Source: Allobosea sp. Root483D1
Lineage (GTDB): Bacteria; Pseudomonadota; Alphaproteobacteria; Rhizobiales; Beijerinckiaceae
Direction of reading: 5' to 3'
DNA length: 64,000 nt
Assembly (NCBI RefSeq): GCF_001429505.1
Contig: NZ_LMJW01000001.1
Location: 684,606-748,605, forward strand
How positions within the stretch are numbered: the stretch's first letter is position 1; each line of letters starts with the position of its first letter. The notes beneath the pieces are model-generated. The model was not told the DNA's origin and searched no databases. It saw nothing but the letters and a program-made list of their open reading frames with translations. The position numbers and the translations under genes were made by a program. Shown in pieces: positions 43,617 to 52,407 of this stretch.

Positions 43617-44861
43617 TCATGCCGGCAGCAGGATCAGGCGCTCGAGCGCACGCGCCACGGCAATGACTTTCGCATCGTCACCGAAGCGTCCGACAAGCTG
43701 GAAGGAGACCGGCAGGCCTCGCGGACCGCGCATCAGCGGCACGGTCAGGCAAGGCGTGCCGAGCAGGGTCCAGAGCCGGTTGAACTTGGAATCACCGGTC
43801 GAGGCCAGGGTCTCCGGCGCCTCGCCCGGCGCGGCATAGGTCAGCACCAGGTCGACCTCATTGAGCCAGCGCTCGGCCGCATGCCGACCGCGCCGGGAGG
43901 TGGCGCGCGCCGCGTCGTATTCCTGCGGCGTCGTCGCGCGAGCCTCGTCGAGATAGGCGCGCAGCTTCGGCGGCAGCTCCTCGCGATGGTTGGCGTATTC
44001 CCAGGCGAGTGCCTGCGTCGCCTCCCAATTCTGCAGCGGGCCGTGGGCATGGAAGGTCTCGGCGAGCTCGATCGGCGTTGCGATGTCCATCACGGTCGCG
44101 CCGCCTTTACGGGCGAAATCGGCGATGCGCTGCAGCGCACCCTCGCAGGAGGGTTCCGGCTTATCGGTGAACTCCTGCCGGCAGAGGCCAAGTTTCAGCC
44201 CGTCCAGCGTGGCCTCGGGCGCATCGAGATCCGGGCGGCCGGTCAACGCCGCCAGGGCGAAGCCAAGATCGTCGGCGCTGGCCGCCATCAGGCCGAGCGT
44301 ATCGAGCGACCAGGAGAAGGGCTTCACCCCGACCGTCGGCAGAAGTCCATAGGACGGCTTGATCGCGGCGACGCCGCAATAAGCGGCGGGGCGGATCACC
44401 GAGCCGCCGGTCTGGGTGCCGATGGCGAGCGGGATGAGGCTGGCAGCGACTGCCGCAGCCGAGCCGGCCGAAGAGCCACCGGGACTGGCCGATGGGTCAT
44501 GCGGATTGCGGGTCGGGGCGGGATCGAGGAAGGCGAAGGCCGTTGTCTGGGTCTTGCCGGCGACGGTCGCGCCGGCCGCCTTCAGCGCCATCACGATCGG
44601 CGCATCCGCCTTGGGCCGGTGGCCGTCATAGATCGGCGAGCCCATGCCGGTCGGCAGATCGGCGGTGTCGATGATGTCCTTGATGCCGACGGCGATGCCG
44701 GCCAACGGCCCCTCGCCGGCCGGGAGACTCTCGGGGCGGGCCGCGAAGGCGCGCAGATCGGCGTCCCGCTCGTCGATTCGCCGCTCGCTGTCGGCGAGAG
44801 CGGCCTGGGCAGATATCTCGCCATTGGCGACGCGGCGAGCGATATCGCGAACCGAAAGCAT
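43617..44861 (-). CDS. Amidase (amidase signature family)
   Basis: The 414-aa enzyme is an amidase-signature hydrolase. The catalytic Lys is in GIAVGIKDIIDT, the cis-Ser and nucleophile Ser in the Gly/Ser-rich ASPGGSSAGSAAAVAA and GTQTGGSVIRPA stretch. Substrates could be amides or related compounds; the family is broad. I start at the ATG giving MLSVRDIARRVANG, with CAGGGA upstream. It is last in a run with the SDR and EthD-like genes, all divergent from the IclR gene. Confidence 0.9.
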   Translation of the reverse strand: MLSVRDIARRVANGEISAQAALADSERRIDERDADLRAFAARPESLPAGEGPLAGIAVGIKDIIDTADLPTGMGSPIYDGHRPKADAPIVMALKAAGATVAGKTQTTAFAFLDPAPTRNPHDPSASPGGSSAGSAAAVAASLIPLAIGTQTGGSVIRPAAYCGVAAIKPSYGLLPTVGVKPFSWSLDTLGLMAASADDLGFALAALTGRPDLDAPEATLDGLKLGLCRQEFTDKPEPSCEGALQRIADFARKGGATVMDIATPIELAETFHAHGPLQNWEATQALAWEYANHREELPPKLRAYLDEARATTPQEYDAARATSRRGRHAAERWLNEVDLVLTYAAPGEAPETLASTGDSKFNRLWTLLGTPCLTVPLMRGPRGLPVSFQLVGRFGDDAKVIAVARALERLILLPA

Positions 44862-44992
44862 GAGCTTGTCCCTGGAATGCCTGACCGAGCGGCCGATGCG
44901 GCCATGCTGGCACGAGGCCGACGCCGGAAGGAAGCCGGGAACGGGCTCTTGCAGACAGGGTATGCAGCCGGCGCGCCGCGACGGGGCGCGAC

Positions 44993-45772
44993 TCAATAGG
45001 TCGCGCGTCCGCCCGAAAGATCGAAGATGCCGCCGGTCGAGAAGGAACAGTCGTCGCAGGAGAGCCAGAGTACCAGCCGCGCCACCTCCGGCACCTCGAC
45101 GAAACGCCCCATCGGGATGCGCGACATGATGTCGGCTCGCCGCTCGGCCGAGATCTCCCTGGCCATCGCGGTCTCGGCGGCGGCCGGCGTCACCGCCGTG
45201 ACGATGATGCCCTCCTTGGCCGTCTCCTTGGCGACGCTCTTGGTCAAGGCGATCAGCCCCGCCTTCGAGGCGGAATAGGCGGCGGCCAGCGCCATGCCCT
45301 CCTTGCCCTGGATCGAGGCGATGTTGACGACATGGCCGCGCAATGGATGGCCGTCCGGCGAGCGCCGCGGCTCCTGGCGCAGCATCCGGCCGACGACGGC
45401 GCGGGTGACCAGATAGGCGCCGAACAGGTTGACCTGCAGCACGCGCTGGAAATTCTCCGGCGTGGTCTCCCAGATCGGCTTCACTTCGCCGAGCACGCCG
45501 GCATTGTTGATCAGGATGTCGATGCGGCCATGGGCGGAGACAGCAGCATCGGCGGCAGCATCGACCGCGTTGACGTCGCGGATGTCGAGCTGGCGCTGGC
45601 TCGCCCGGCGCCCAAGATCGGCCACGGCCTGCGCCAGGCTGTTCGCATCCTGGTCCCAGAGCTCGACGCTGGCGCCGGCCTCGATCAGCGCCCGGGCGAT
45701 GCCGCGGCCGAGCCCGCCTGCCCCCCCGGTGACGATCGCATGCCGGCCGGAGAGATCATGACGCACGCTCAT
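44993..45772 (-). CDS. SDR family oxidoreductase (FabG-like)
   Basis: The 259-aa classical short-chain dehydrogenase has the cofactor motif TGGAGGLGRGIA, the structural NNAGVLGE, the catalytic Ser in NIASIQGKEGM and YSASK (Tyr and Lys), and a C-terminal DLSGGRATY. An Asp after the second strand (WDQD) suggests NAD preference. It may act on a hydroxy or keto intermediate of an unidentified catabolic pathway. Its ATG shares one base with the stop of the upstream gene (TGATG). Confidence 0.92.
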   Translation of the reverse strand: MSVRHDLSGRHAIVTGGAGGLGRGIARALIEAGASVELWDQDANSLAQAVADLGRRASQRQLDIRDVNAVDAAADAAVSAHGRIDILINNAGVLGEVKPIWETTPENFQRVLQVNLFGAYLVTRAVVGRMLRQEPRRSPDGHPLRGHVVNIASIQGKEGMALAAAYSASKAGLIALTKSVAKETAKEGIIVTAVTPAAAETAMAREISAERRADIMSRIPMGRFVEVPEVARLVLWLSCDDCSFSTGGIFDLSGGRATY

Positions 45773-46470
45773 CAGCCGGCGCTCCAGGCGGTCTTGGTCC
45801 GAGTGATCTGGTGGCGGTAGAGGCCGAGCGAGAACGGCCCCTCGCCGCCGAGCGCCTGCAGCGCCTCCGCCGCGAGCTGATCGCGCGCCAGCGCAGCGAA
45901 TTCGGCCTCGTCGCCCCAGCCTTCGACCAGCAGCACCCAGCGCGGCACGGCATTGGCGACGCCGCGCGCCTTCTGCTCGGCGGTGGCGACACCGCTCGCT
46001 GCGCCATCCGCCGCCAGCAGGTGGACACCGGCGACGCCGCGGGTGGCGAGGAGATCCGGCACCAACCCGCGCAGCAGCGCCGCCTTATGGGCCGATGCGA
46101 TGTTGTCAGGCACGTCGTAGCGCAGGGTCGCGATGAGCCCGCCCTGGGCCGGCCCGCTGGTATGGGCGACACGGCAGATGGCGCGCGACACGGACCGAAA
46201 ATGCTTCACCGCCGAGAGCGTCCAAGGCGTCGGCGCGTTGACCCTCGCCGTATAGTCCTGCCCCTTCAACACCTCGACCGTCTGTGCCTCGTAGAGGTTG
46301 AAGAATTCGAGGTCGGCGTCGATCGCGACATAGCGGCGTCCGCGCAGGAAGCCGGGGATACCGACCCGCTCCGGCATGTGCTCCTCGCCATGCCAGGCAT
46401 AGAACTCCGCCCTGCCCTCCGGCGCGATGTCGTGCCAGATCGCGACCGCCCCCTCACCTGCCAGGCTCAT
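45772..46470 (-). CDS. EthD/dimeric alpha-beta-barrel-like protein, unknown function
   Basis: The 232-aa protein appears to contain two ferredoxin-like halves: AIWHDIAPEGRAEFYAWHGEEHMPERVGIPGFLRG-type sequence, with the W-H-x-x-EHMPER motif seen in EthD-type proteins, and a second half (GGLIATLRYDV, PRWVLLVEGWGDEAEF). No catalytic role is established. The ATG is chosen for its GGAGAGAACG; a GTG lies four codons upstream. It is first of three genes facing away from the IclR operator. Confidence 0.7.
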   Translation of the reverse strand: MSLAGEGAVAIWHDIAPEGRAEFYAWHGEEHMPERVGIPGFLRGRRYVAIDADLEFFNLYEAQTVEVLKGQDYTARVNAPTPWTLSAVKHFRSVSRAICRVAHTSGPAQGGLIATLRYDVPDNIASAHKAALLRGLVPDLLATRGVAGVHLLAADGAASGVATAEQKARGVANAVPRWVLLVEGWGDEAEFAALARDQLAAEALQALGGEGPFSLGLYRHQITRTKTAWSAG

Positions 46471-46545
46471 CGTTCTCTCCACCGACTCACTCTGCGGGCC
46501 GCGTTGACTCGGCCTCGCCCCATCTCTATACGAAAACGAAATCCA

Positions 46546-46566
46546 AATTGGAAATGATTTCCAATT
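46546..46566. promoter_or_regulatory. IclR-type operator, perfect 21-bp palindrome
   Basis: The 15-bp core TGGAAATGATTTCCA (46549-46563) equals the E. coli IclR consensus TGGAAATNATTTCCA, and the symmetry extends to 10 bp on either side of a central G. It lies 24 bp before the iclR-family start and 76 bp before the divergent EthD-like gene, so one dimer pair could control both directions. Confidence 0.85.
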
Positions 46567-46590
46567 CTAATCGAAACAGGGCGGGAACGG

Positions 46591-47439
46591 GTGACGATCG
46601 CGGCGGTCGAACGTGCATTCAAGCTGCTGGAAGCGCTGGCGGACGAGGCCGACGGCGCCGATCTCACCGTGCTCGCCGAGCGGCTCGACCTGCCGGTCAG
46701 CGCGACCCACAGGCTCCTGGCGAGCCTGGCCGAGCGCGGCTTCGTCACGCAGGATCCGCAATCGGGCGCCTATGGACTGACGCTGAAGCTGTCGCAGCTC
46801 GCCTTCCGCAATCTCGACCTGCGCGGCCTGCCCGATGCCGGCCAGATCGTGCTCGACGAACTCGCCCGCGCCACCCGCGAATATTGCCGCCTCGCCGTGG
46901 TCGAGGGCGAGAACCTGACCTGGATCGCCCGCGCCCAGGGCGCGACCGCCGGCCTGCGCTACGAACCCCCGATGGGGATGGGCATCGTCCTGCACGCCAC
47001 CGCCACCGGCAAGGCCTGGCTCGCCTCGCTGCCGGAGCAGGAGGCGCTGCGCATCGTCTGTGCACGCGGCTTCGATGCCGACGGGCGCACCGGCCCGAAC
47101 GCGCTCGGCGATGTCGACGCCCTGCGCCGGCATCTCGGCGAGACACGCCAGCGCGGCTTCGCACTTGCCATCGAGGAAGGGGAGATCGGCACCGTCGCGA
47201 TGGCGACGACCTTCCGCGCCGGCCCCGATGCGGGCGCACCGATCGCCGGCACGCTCAGCGTCGCCGGGCCGTTGCCACGCATGCACGAGCCGCGGCGCGG
47301 CGAGATCGCGGCGGCGCTCGCCGCCGCCGCACGGGACATGGCGGCGATCTGGCCGCTCAGGCGGCGACAGATCGGCGCCGTCCCCACCGTTTCGACAGAG
47401 GCAGCGCTGCGCGCGCTGCCGACAGAGACATCAGCATGA
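46591..47439 (+). CDS. IclR family transcriptional regulator
   Basis: The 282-aa regulator has an N-terminal winged helix (VERAFKLLEALADEADGADLTVLAERL, LPVSATHRLLASLAERGF) and a C-terminal effector-binding domain (GMGIVLHATATGKAWLASLP, GFALAIEEGEIGTVAMATTF). The start is a GTG. It overlaps the downstream permease gene by 4 bp (ATGA). The operator just upstream implies autoregulation and control of the divergent amidase-SDR-EthD-like run. The effector is unknown. Confidence 0.93.
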   Translation: MTIAAVERAFKLLEALADEADGADLTVLAERLDLPVSATHRLLASLAERGFVTQDPQSGAYGLTLKLSQLAFRNLDLRGLPDAGQIVLDELARATREYCRLAVVEGENLTWIARAQGATAGLRYEPPMGMGIVLHATATGKAWLASLPEQEALRIVCARGFDADGRTGPNALGDVDALRRHLGETRQRGFALAIEEGEIGTVAMATTFRAGPDAGAPIAGTLSVAGPLPRMHEPRRGEIAAALAAAARDMAAIWPLRRRQIGAVPTVSTEAALRALPTETSA

Positions 47440-48242
47440 GCAGCGACACCGCGACCACAGGGGCCACTCCTCAGACCGCCGGCAAGGCGGCCGCCTGGGC
47501 CTCGGCCATCGCCTGGCCACTGGCGAGCTTCGCCGTGCTTCTGGTCGCCTGGCAGCTCCTGGTGCCGATGGCGGGCATACCCGAATACATCCTGCCGGTA
47601 CCGAGCGCCTTCTTCGAGCGGCTCTGGATCGACCGTGCCCTGATCTTCCAGCACACGCTGGTGACGGCCAACGAGATCGTGCTCGGCTTCCTGATGGCGG
47701 CGGTGATCTCGATCCCGCTCGGCTACACCATCGTCTCGGTGAAGCTCTTGGAGAAGGCGATCTATCCGCTGATCGTCTTCTTCCAGCTCGTGCCGAAGAT
47801 CGCGATCGCGCCGCTCTTCGTCGTCTGGTTCGGCTTCGGCCTGTTCCCGAAGGTGCTGCTGACCTTCCTGCTCTGCTTCTTCCCGACGCTGGTCGCGAGC
47901 ATGACGGGCTTTCGGGCGCTGGACGAGCGCGTGCTCTATCTGACGCGCTCGATGGGCGCCTCGGCCTGGCAGACCTTCCGCTATGTCCGGGTGCCGGCGG
48001 CGCTGACTTACATCTTCTCCGGCCTCAAGGTCTCGGCCGTGTTCGCGGCGACGGGCGCGATCGTCGGCGAGTTCGTCGGCGCCAATGCCGGCCTCGGCTA
48101 CCTCTTGCTGCGCGGCACGAGCTTCCTCGACATGCCGCTGATCTTCGCCTGCCTGGTGGCGCTCAGCGTCGTCGGCATCCTGTTCAGCTATCTCGTCGAC
48201 GGGCTCGAAGTGCTGCTGATGCCCTGGCAGCGCAAGGGCTGA
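47436..48242 (+). CDS. ABC transporter permease (NitT/TauT type)
   Basis: The 268-aa permease has about six transmembrane helices; FFQLVPKIAIAPLFVVWFGFGLFPK and AIVGEFVGANAGLGYLL are the typical EAA-loop and C-terminal motifs. It overlaps the iclR stop by 4 bp and is followed by the binding-protein and ATPase genes, a full importer for an unknown small organic compound. Confidence 0.93.
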   Translation: MSSDTATTGATPQTAGKAAAWASAIAWPLASFAVLLVAWQLLVPMAGIPEYILPVPSAFFERLWIDRALIFQHTLVTANEIVLGFLMAAVISIPLGYTIVSVKLLEKAIYPLIVFFQLVPKIAIAPLFVVWFGFGLFPKVLLTFLLCFFPTLVASMTGFRALDERVLYLTRSMGASAWQTFRYVRVPAALTYIFSGLKVSAVFAATGAIVGEFVGANAGLGYLLLRGTSFLDMPLIFACLVALSVVGILFSYLVDGLEVLLMPWQRKG

Positions 48243-48292
48243 TCCGATCGCATCTCGCCGGAGCCAACCGGCAACACTGGGAGGAGACAAAG

Positions 48293-49282
48293 ATGAAACG
48301 CAGGATCTTGCTGACGAGCGCCGCCATCCTCGCCCTGAGCAGCGGCATGGCCTTCGCCCAAGGCGCCAAGCCGATGAAGATCACGCTGAACTTCCTCGCC
48401 GCGGCGCCCAATGCCGGCTTCATGATGGCCAAGCAGATGGGCCTCTACGAGAAGGCCGGCATCAACCTGACGATCGAGGAAGGCAAGGGCTCGGGCACCA
48501 CCGCGCAAATGGTCGCGACCGGGCAGACCGATGTCGGCTTCGCCGACGCGCCTGCCGCGATGCAGCTGCGCACCAAGGGCGCGCCGGTGAAGATCATCGC
48601 GCCGGTGCTGCAGACCAATGGCTTTGCCATCATCGCGCTGGAAGACAGCGGCATCGCCTCGCCCAAGGACCTCGTCGGCAAGAAGCTCGCGGTCCAGCCC
48701 GGCACGGCCCAGACGACGTTGCTCGACGCGATCCTCGCCAGCAACGGCATCGACAAGGGTAAGGTCGACGTCATCAACATCGACCCCGGCGCCTTCGTCG
48801 GCGCGCTCCTGGAGAAGAAGGTCGACGCCATCCTCGGCGGCGCCGACTTCCATTCGGTGCAGATCCGCGAGCGCGGCTTCAAGGTCCGCGACATCTTCTA
48901 TCGCGATGTCGGCGTGCCGACGGTCGGCCTCTCGATCATCGCCCGTGACGACAAGATCAAGGCCGATGCCGAGCTCTACAAGAAGTTCATCGAGGCGAGC
49001 CTGCAGGGCTGGGACGCCGCCCGCAAGAACCCTGACGCAGCCGCCGACGCAGTCGTCGCGCAGTTTCCCTCGGTGAAGAAGGCGCAGGTGCTGGCGCAGT
49101 TCGACGTCGTCAACAAGCTGCTCTGCGCCCCCGGCGCCGCCTCGCTCGGCAAGGTGCCGGAGAAGAACTGGAGCGTGAGCTTCGACCTGCTGACGCAGTA
49201 TCTCGGCCTGCCCAAGGACAAGCCGATCACCGACTACTACACGACCGAGCTGCTCCCGGCCTCCGCACCGGCCTGCTCGTAG
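48293..49282 (+). CDS. ABC transporter substrate-binding protein (NMT1/THI5-like)
   Basis: The 329-aa periplasmic protein has a signal peptide (residues 1-22, cleavage at AFAQ) and an NMT1/SsuA-type fold: MKITLNFLAAAPNAGFMMAK, GKGSGTTAQMVATGQTDVGFAD and LVGKKLAVQPGTAQTTLLD. GGGAGGAG lies 7-8 nt before the ATG. The ligand is unknown; pyrimidine-like or aromatic compounds are possible for this family. A second SsuA-like protein at 34691 is only a distant relative. Confidence 0.93.
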   Translation: MKRRILLTSAAILALSSGMAFAQGAKPMKITLNFLAAAPNAGFMMAKQMGLYEKAGINLTIEEGKGSGTTAQMVATGQTDVGFADAPAAMQLRTKGAPVKIIAPVLQTNGFAIIALEDSGIASPKDLVGKKLAVQPGTAQTTLLDAILASNGIDKGKVDVINIDPGAFVGALLEKKVDAILGGADFHSVQIRERGFKVRDIFYRDVGVPTVGLSIIARDDKIKADAELYKKFIEASLQGWDAARKNPDAAADAVVAQFPSVKKAQVLAQFDVVNKLLCAPGAASLGKVPEKNWSVSFDLLTQYLGLPKDKPITDYYTTELLPASAPACS

Positions 49283-49298
49283 TCGACGAGGACAGGGT

Positions 49299-50081
49299 AT
49301 GACTGCAGCAGCCGCCTCTCCCGCCGCCTCCATCACCGGGCGCGGGATCGTCAAGAGCTTCGGCGGCTTCACTGCCGTCGACGATCTTACGCTCGACATC
49401 AGGAGCGGCGAATTCGTCAGCCTGATCGGCCCGTCCGGCTGCGGCAAGAGCACCTTCATGCTCATGGCGGCCGGGCTGATCCCGACCAGCGGCGGCGAAC
49501 TGCTGGTCAACGGCAAGCCGTTGAGCGAGCCGCTGACCGATATCGGCATCGTCTTCCAGGATCATCTTCTGCTGGAATTCCGGACGGCGCTGGAGAACGT
49601 CATGCTGCAGGCCGAAATCCGCGGGCTGCCGCTCGCTCCGGCCAAGGAGCGGGCGCTCGAGCTCTTCGCCAAGCTCGGCATCAGCCATGCGGCCGATCGC
49701 TATCCGAAACAGCTCTCCGGCGGCATGCGCCAGCGCGTCTCGATCGCTCGCGCGCTGATCCACAACCCATCGGTGCTGATGATGGACGAGCCCTTCGGCG
49801 CGCTCGACGCGATCACCCGCACGCAGATCCGGCATGACCTCGAACTGCTCTGGCTGGAGACGGCCAAGACCGTCGTCTTCATCACCCATTCGATCGAGGA
49901 GGCGATCGGCCTCTCCGATCGGGTGCTGGTGATGTCGCCGACGCCAGGCCGGGTCGTCGACGAGATCAAGATCGAGCTGCCGCGGCCCCGCCCGGCGCAT
50001 CTCGGCGACTATCCGAGCTTCAACGCCTATGCCGACCGCATCCATGATGCGTTCCGGCGGTTCGGGGTGATCAAGTACTAG
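49299..50081 (+). CDS. ABC transporter ATP-binding protein (NitT/TauT type)
   Basis: The 260-aa ATPase has intact motifs: Walker A GPSGCGKST, Q-loop IVFQDHLLLEF, signature LSGGMRQRVSIARAL, Walker B LMMDEPFGALD, and switch His in FITHSIEEA. It completes the importer 16 bp after the binding-protein gene. The last gene of the IclR-led operon; the 108-bp repeat follows 4 bp after its stop. Confidence 0.94.
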   Translation: MTAAAASPAASITGRGIVKSFGGFTAVDDLTLDIRSGEFVSLIGPSGCGKSTFMLMAAGLIPTSGGELLVNGKPLSEPLTDIGIVFQDHLLLEFRTALENVMLQAEIRGLPLAPAKERALELFAKLGISHAADRYPKQLSGGMRQRVSIARALIHNPSVLMMDEPFGALDAITRTQIRHDLELLWLETAKTVVFITHSIEEAIGLSDRVLVMSPTPGRVVDEIKIELPRPRPAHLGDYPSFNAYADRIHDAFRRFGVIKY

Positions 50082-50085
50082 TGGG

Positions 50086-50193
50086 CGTCATTCTCGGGCG
50101 AAGCGAAGCGCAGACCCGAGAATCTCGTAACGAGAAGGCGCTTTTCGGCGCCTCTTCCGGCCTGAGATGCTCGGGCCAAGCCCGAGCATGACG
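50086..50193 (-). repeat. 108-bp double-hairpin intergenic repeat (copy B)
   Basis: The reverse complement of this element matches copy A at 13195 over its whole length, with both hairpins conserved and differences mostly in the centre. It fills the gap between two convergent genes, where it could act as a bidirectional terminator. Confidence 0.85.
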
Positions 50194-50205
50194 TGCCCCG
50201 CTCCC

Positions 50206-50913
50206 TCAGCCCGGCCGCTTCGGGATCTCCAGACCGCGCTGCACGGCGGGACGCGCCAGACCACGCTCCAGCCACGCCGGGACGAGCTTCAGCTTGTCGT
50301 ATTCGACCAGCTCGCCAGCGCCGTAGAAGCCGACGAGGTTGCGGACCCAGCCGAGCGTCGCGATGTCGGCGATGGTATACTCGTCGCCCATCAGCCAGTC
50401 GCGGCCGGAAAGCCTGGTCTCGAGCACGCCTAGCAGGCGCTTGCTCTCATTGGCGTAGCGGTCGCGCGGGCGCTTGTCCTCGTATTCGCGGCCGGCGAAC
50501 TTATGGAAAAAGCCGAGCTGGCCGAACATCGGGCCGATCGCCGCCATCTGGAAAAACACCCATTGCAGGGTCTCGTAGCGGCGGGCCGGGTCGGTGGGGA
50601 GGAACTTGCCGGCCTTGTCGGCGAGATAGACCAGAATCGCACCCGATTCGAAAAGCGCGAAGGGCTTGCCGCCCGGACCATCCGGATCGAGGATCGACGG
50701 GATCTTGCCGTTCGGGTTGAGCGAGAGGAATTCCGGCGTCCAGGTCTCGTTCTTGCCGATGTCGATGGTGTGCGGCTCATAGGGGATGCCGGTCTCCTCC
50801 AGCATGATCGAGACCTTCACGCCATTGGGCGTCGGCAGCGAATAGAGCTGCAGCCGGTCGGGATGCTTGGCAGGCCAGCGCTGCGTGATCGGAAAAGCGG
50901 AAAGATCGGACAT
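50206..50913 (-). CDS. Glutathione S-transferase family protein (YghU/YfcG-like)
   Basis: The 235-aa protein has an N-terminal thioredoxin-like GST domain (LYSLPTPNGVKVSIMLEE, LNPNGKIPSILDPDGP, LFESGAILVYLADKAG) and an all-helical C-terminal domain (DYTIADIATLGWVRNL-like segment). NGVKVSIMLEE matches the Nu-class YfcG/YghU group, disulfide-bond reductases that use glutathione. CAGGAAATCTCG precedes the ATG. Confidence 0.9.
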   Translation of the reverse strand: MSDLSAFPITQRWPAKHPDRLQLYSLPTPNGVKVSIMLEETGIPYEPHTIDIGKNETWTPEFLSLNPNGKIPSILDPDGPGGKPFALFESGAILVYLADKAGKFLPTDPARRYETLQWVFFQMAAIGPMFGQLGFFHKFAGREYEDKRPRDRYANESKRLLGVLETRLSGRDWLMGDEYTIADIATLGWVRNLVGFYGAGELVEYDKLKLVPAWLERGLARPAVQRGLEIPKRPG

Positions 50914-51222
50914 CGAGATTTCCTGGGGTAGCGGGCTAGGCGCCGGCATTGCCTGGCGCGCCCTGTAGGCGGGACGCCGATGGCGCGTGCCATGACGTTG
51001 CAGCGTAGCTTGGAGCGGCCCGTCGGACGACGCAACCGCACGGAGCTTGCAGCGCTGCCGAACCACCACGGCAAATCAGAAATCAGGGGGTTAACAGCAC
51101 ACCGGCCGGAAAGCGCAGCGTTAACCGCCGCTTAACGCCATCGGCAAAGTTAATCCGCCCGTGGCTTCCAGGACGCAGCCGGTCAACAAACCGTTCACCC
51201 AACGCCTCGCATTTGATCAGTC
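50914..51222. other. Divergent intergenic region with CtrA-type box
   Basis: This 309-bp region between the GST and extensin-like genes should hold both promoters. It contains repeated TTAA motifs (about 51091, 51121, 51132 and 51150), including the CtrA-type box. No small ORF with a good ribosome-binding site is apparent. Confidence 0.5.
51121..51135. promoter_or_regulatory. CtrA-type box TTAA-N7-TTAA
   Basis: TTAACCGCCGCTTAA is an exact CtrA full site, with G before and C after extending the symmetry. It lies 87 bp upstream of the extensin-like lipoprotein gene, whose cell-wall role would fit cell-cycle control. Confidence 0.65.
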
Positions 51223-52365
51223 ATGCGTCGCGTTCATCTCACCCTCATCGCGCTCGGCGTCATCGGCGTCGGCCTTGCCGGCTGCGGCAAGTTCCAGAAG
51301 CCGCAGCGCGCCGCCTGGCGTGACCAGGCCGAAGCCCAGTGCCTGGCCTCGCGCCAGGTACCGCTCTCGGCCTATGTCAGCCTGCGCGAGAAGGCCATAG
51401 ACGGGCCGGGCACCTGCGGCATGGAAAAACCCCTCAAGGTCGCCGCCTTCGCCAATGGCAGCGTTGCCCTGACTAGCAATGCGACGCTCGCCTGCCCCGT
51501 CGTCGCGACCACCGACAAATGGTTCACCGAAGTGGTGCAGCCGGCGGCGATGAACGTGCTCGGTGCGCAGGTGATCGAAATCCGTGCCGGCTCCTATTCC
51601 TGCCGCGCCATGAACAACGGCACCGGCACCAGCCGCACCTCCGAGCACGCCTTCGGCAACGCCGTCGACGTCTTCTCCTTCCGGCTGAACGACAACCGTG
51701 TCGTCACCGTCAAGGATGGCTGGCGCGGCTCACCGGAGGAGCAGGCCTTCCTGCGCGAGATCTTCGTCGGCGCTTGCGAGCACTTCTCGACGGTGCTCGG
51801 CCCCGGCGCCGACGCCTTCCACTACGACCATTTCCACATCGACCTGGCGCGGCATTCCAAGGGCCGGCACATCTGCAAGCCGGTGATCAAATACGAGCCC
51901 AACTACAACCTGCCGCCGCCGGACCCGGCGCGGCCTGACCGGATGGCGCTGCAACAGCAGCAGCCCGGGATGCGCGATACCTTGCCGCCGCCGATGGTGG
52001 CTAGCAATTCCGGCGGCCTGCTGCGTCAGCCGAGCGGCGGCCTGCGCCCGCCCGGCGCGGTCAACGGCGGCTATCCGGTCGCACATCAGCAACATGGCGG
52101 CCTCGAAGGGCAGCGGCGCTATATCGAGGAGGCGCCGCAGCCGCAGATGACGCAGCGCTATCAGCCGCAGCCGGTGCCGAGCGAGATGCGCGGGCCATTG
52201 CAGCTGCCGGGCTCTACGCCACCGACCGAGGAGCTGATCGTCGGCGACGACGAGGGCAACGGCATCCTCGACGGGGCGGGCGAGAGCGAGCCGCCGATCA
52301 GCCCACGCAACGACCCGTTTGCCTATCGGCCGCAAGGCCAGCAGACCGGGACGATCCGACGGTGA
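51223..52365 (+). CDS. Extensin-like domain lipoprotein, probable peptidoglycan enzyme
   Basis: The 380-aa protein has a lipoprotein signal (lipobox GLAGC at residues 17-21), an extensin-like C-terminal (PF06904-type) domain with SEHAFGNAVDVFSF and HYDHFHIDL, and a Pro/Gln-rich tail (about residues 230-380). The His/Asp and HxH pattern resembles LAS/VanY-type peptidases, so peptidoglycan hydrolysis is plausible. Function is not proven for this family. A CtrA-type box stands upstream. Confidence 0.85.
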   Translation: MRRVHLTLIALGVIGVGLAGCGKFQKPQRAAWRDQAEAQCLASRQVPLSAYVSLREKAIDGPGTCGMEKPLKVAAFANGSVALTSNATLACPVVATTDKWFTEVVQPAAMNVLGAQVIEIRAGSYSCRAMNNGTGTSRTSEHAFGNAVDVFSFRLNDNRVVTVKDGWRGSPEEQAFLREIFVGACEHFSTVLGPGADAFHYDHFHIDLARHSKGRHICKPVIKYEPNYNLPPPDPARPDRMALQQQQPGMRDTLPPPMVASNSGGLLRQPSGGLRPPGAVNGGYPVAHQQHGGLEGQRRYIEEAPQPQMTQRYQPQPVPSEMRGPLQLPGSTPPTEELIVGDDEGNGILDGAGESEPPISPRNDPFAYRPQGQQTGTIRR

Positions 52366-52407
52366 GAGCGTAGCGGCGGCCTGTCATGCAGGTCGCCGCT
52401 ACCATCC

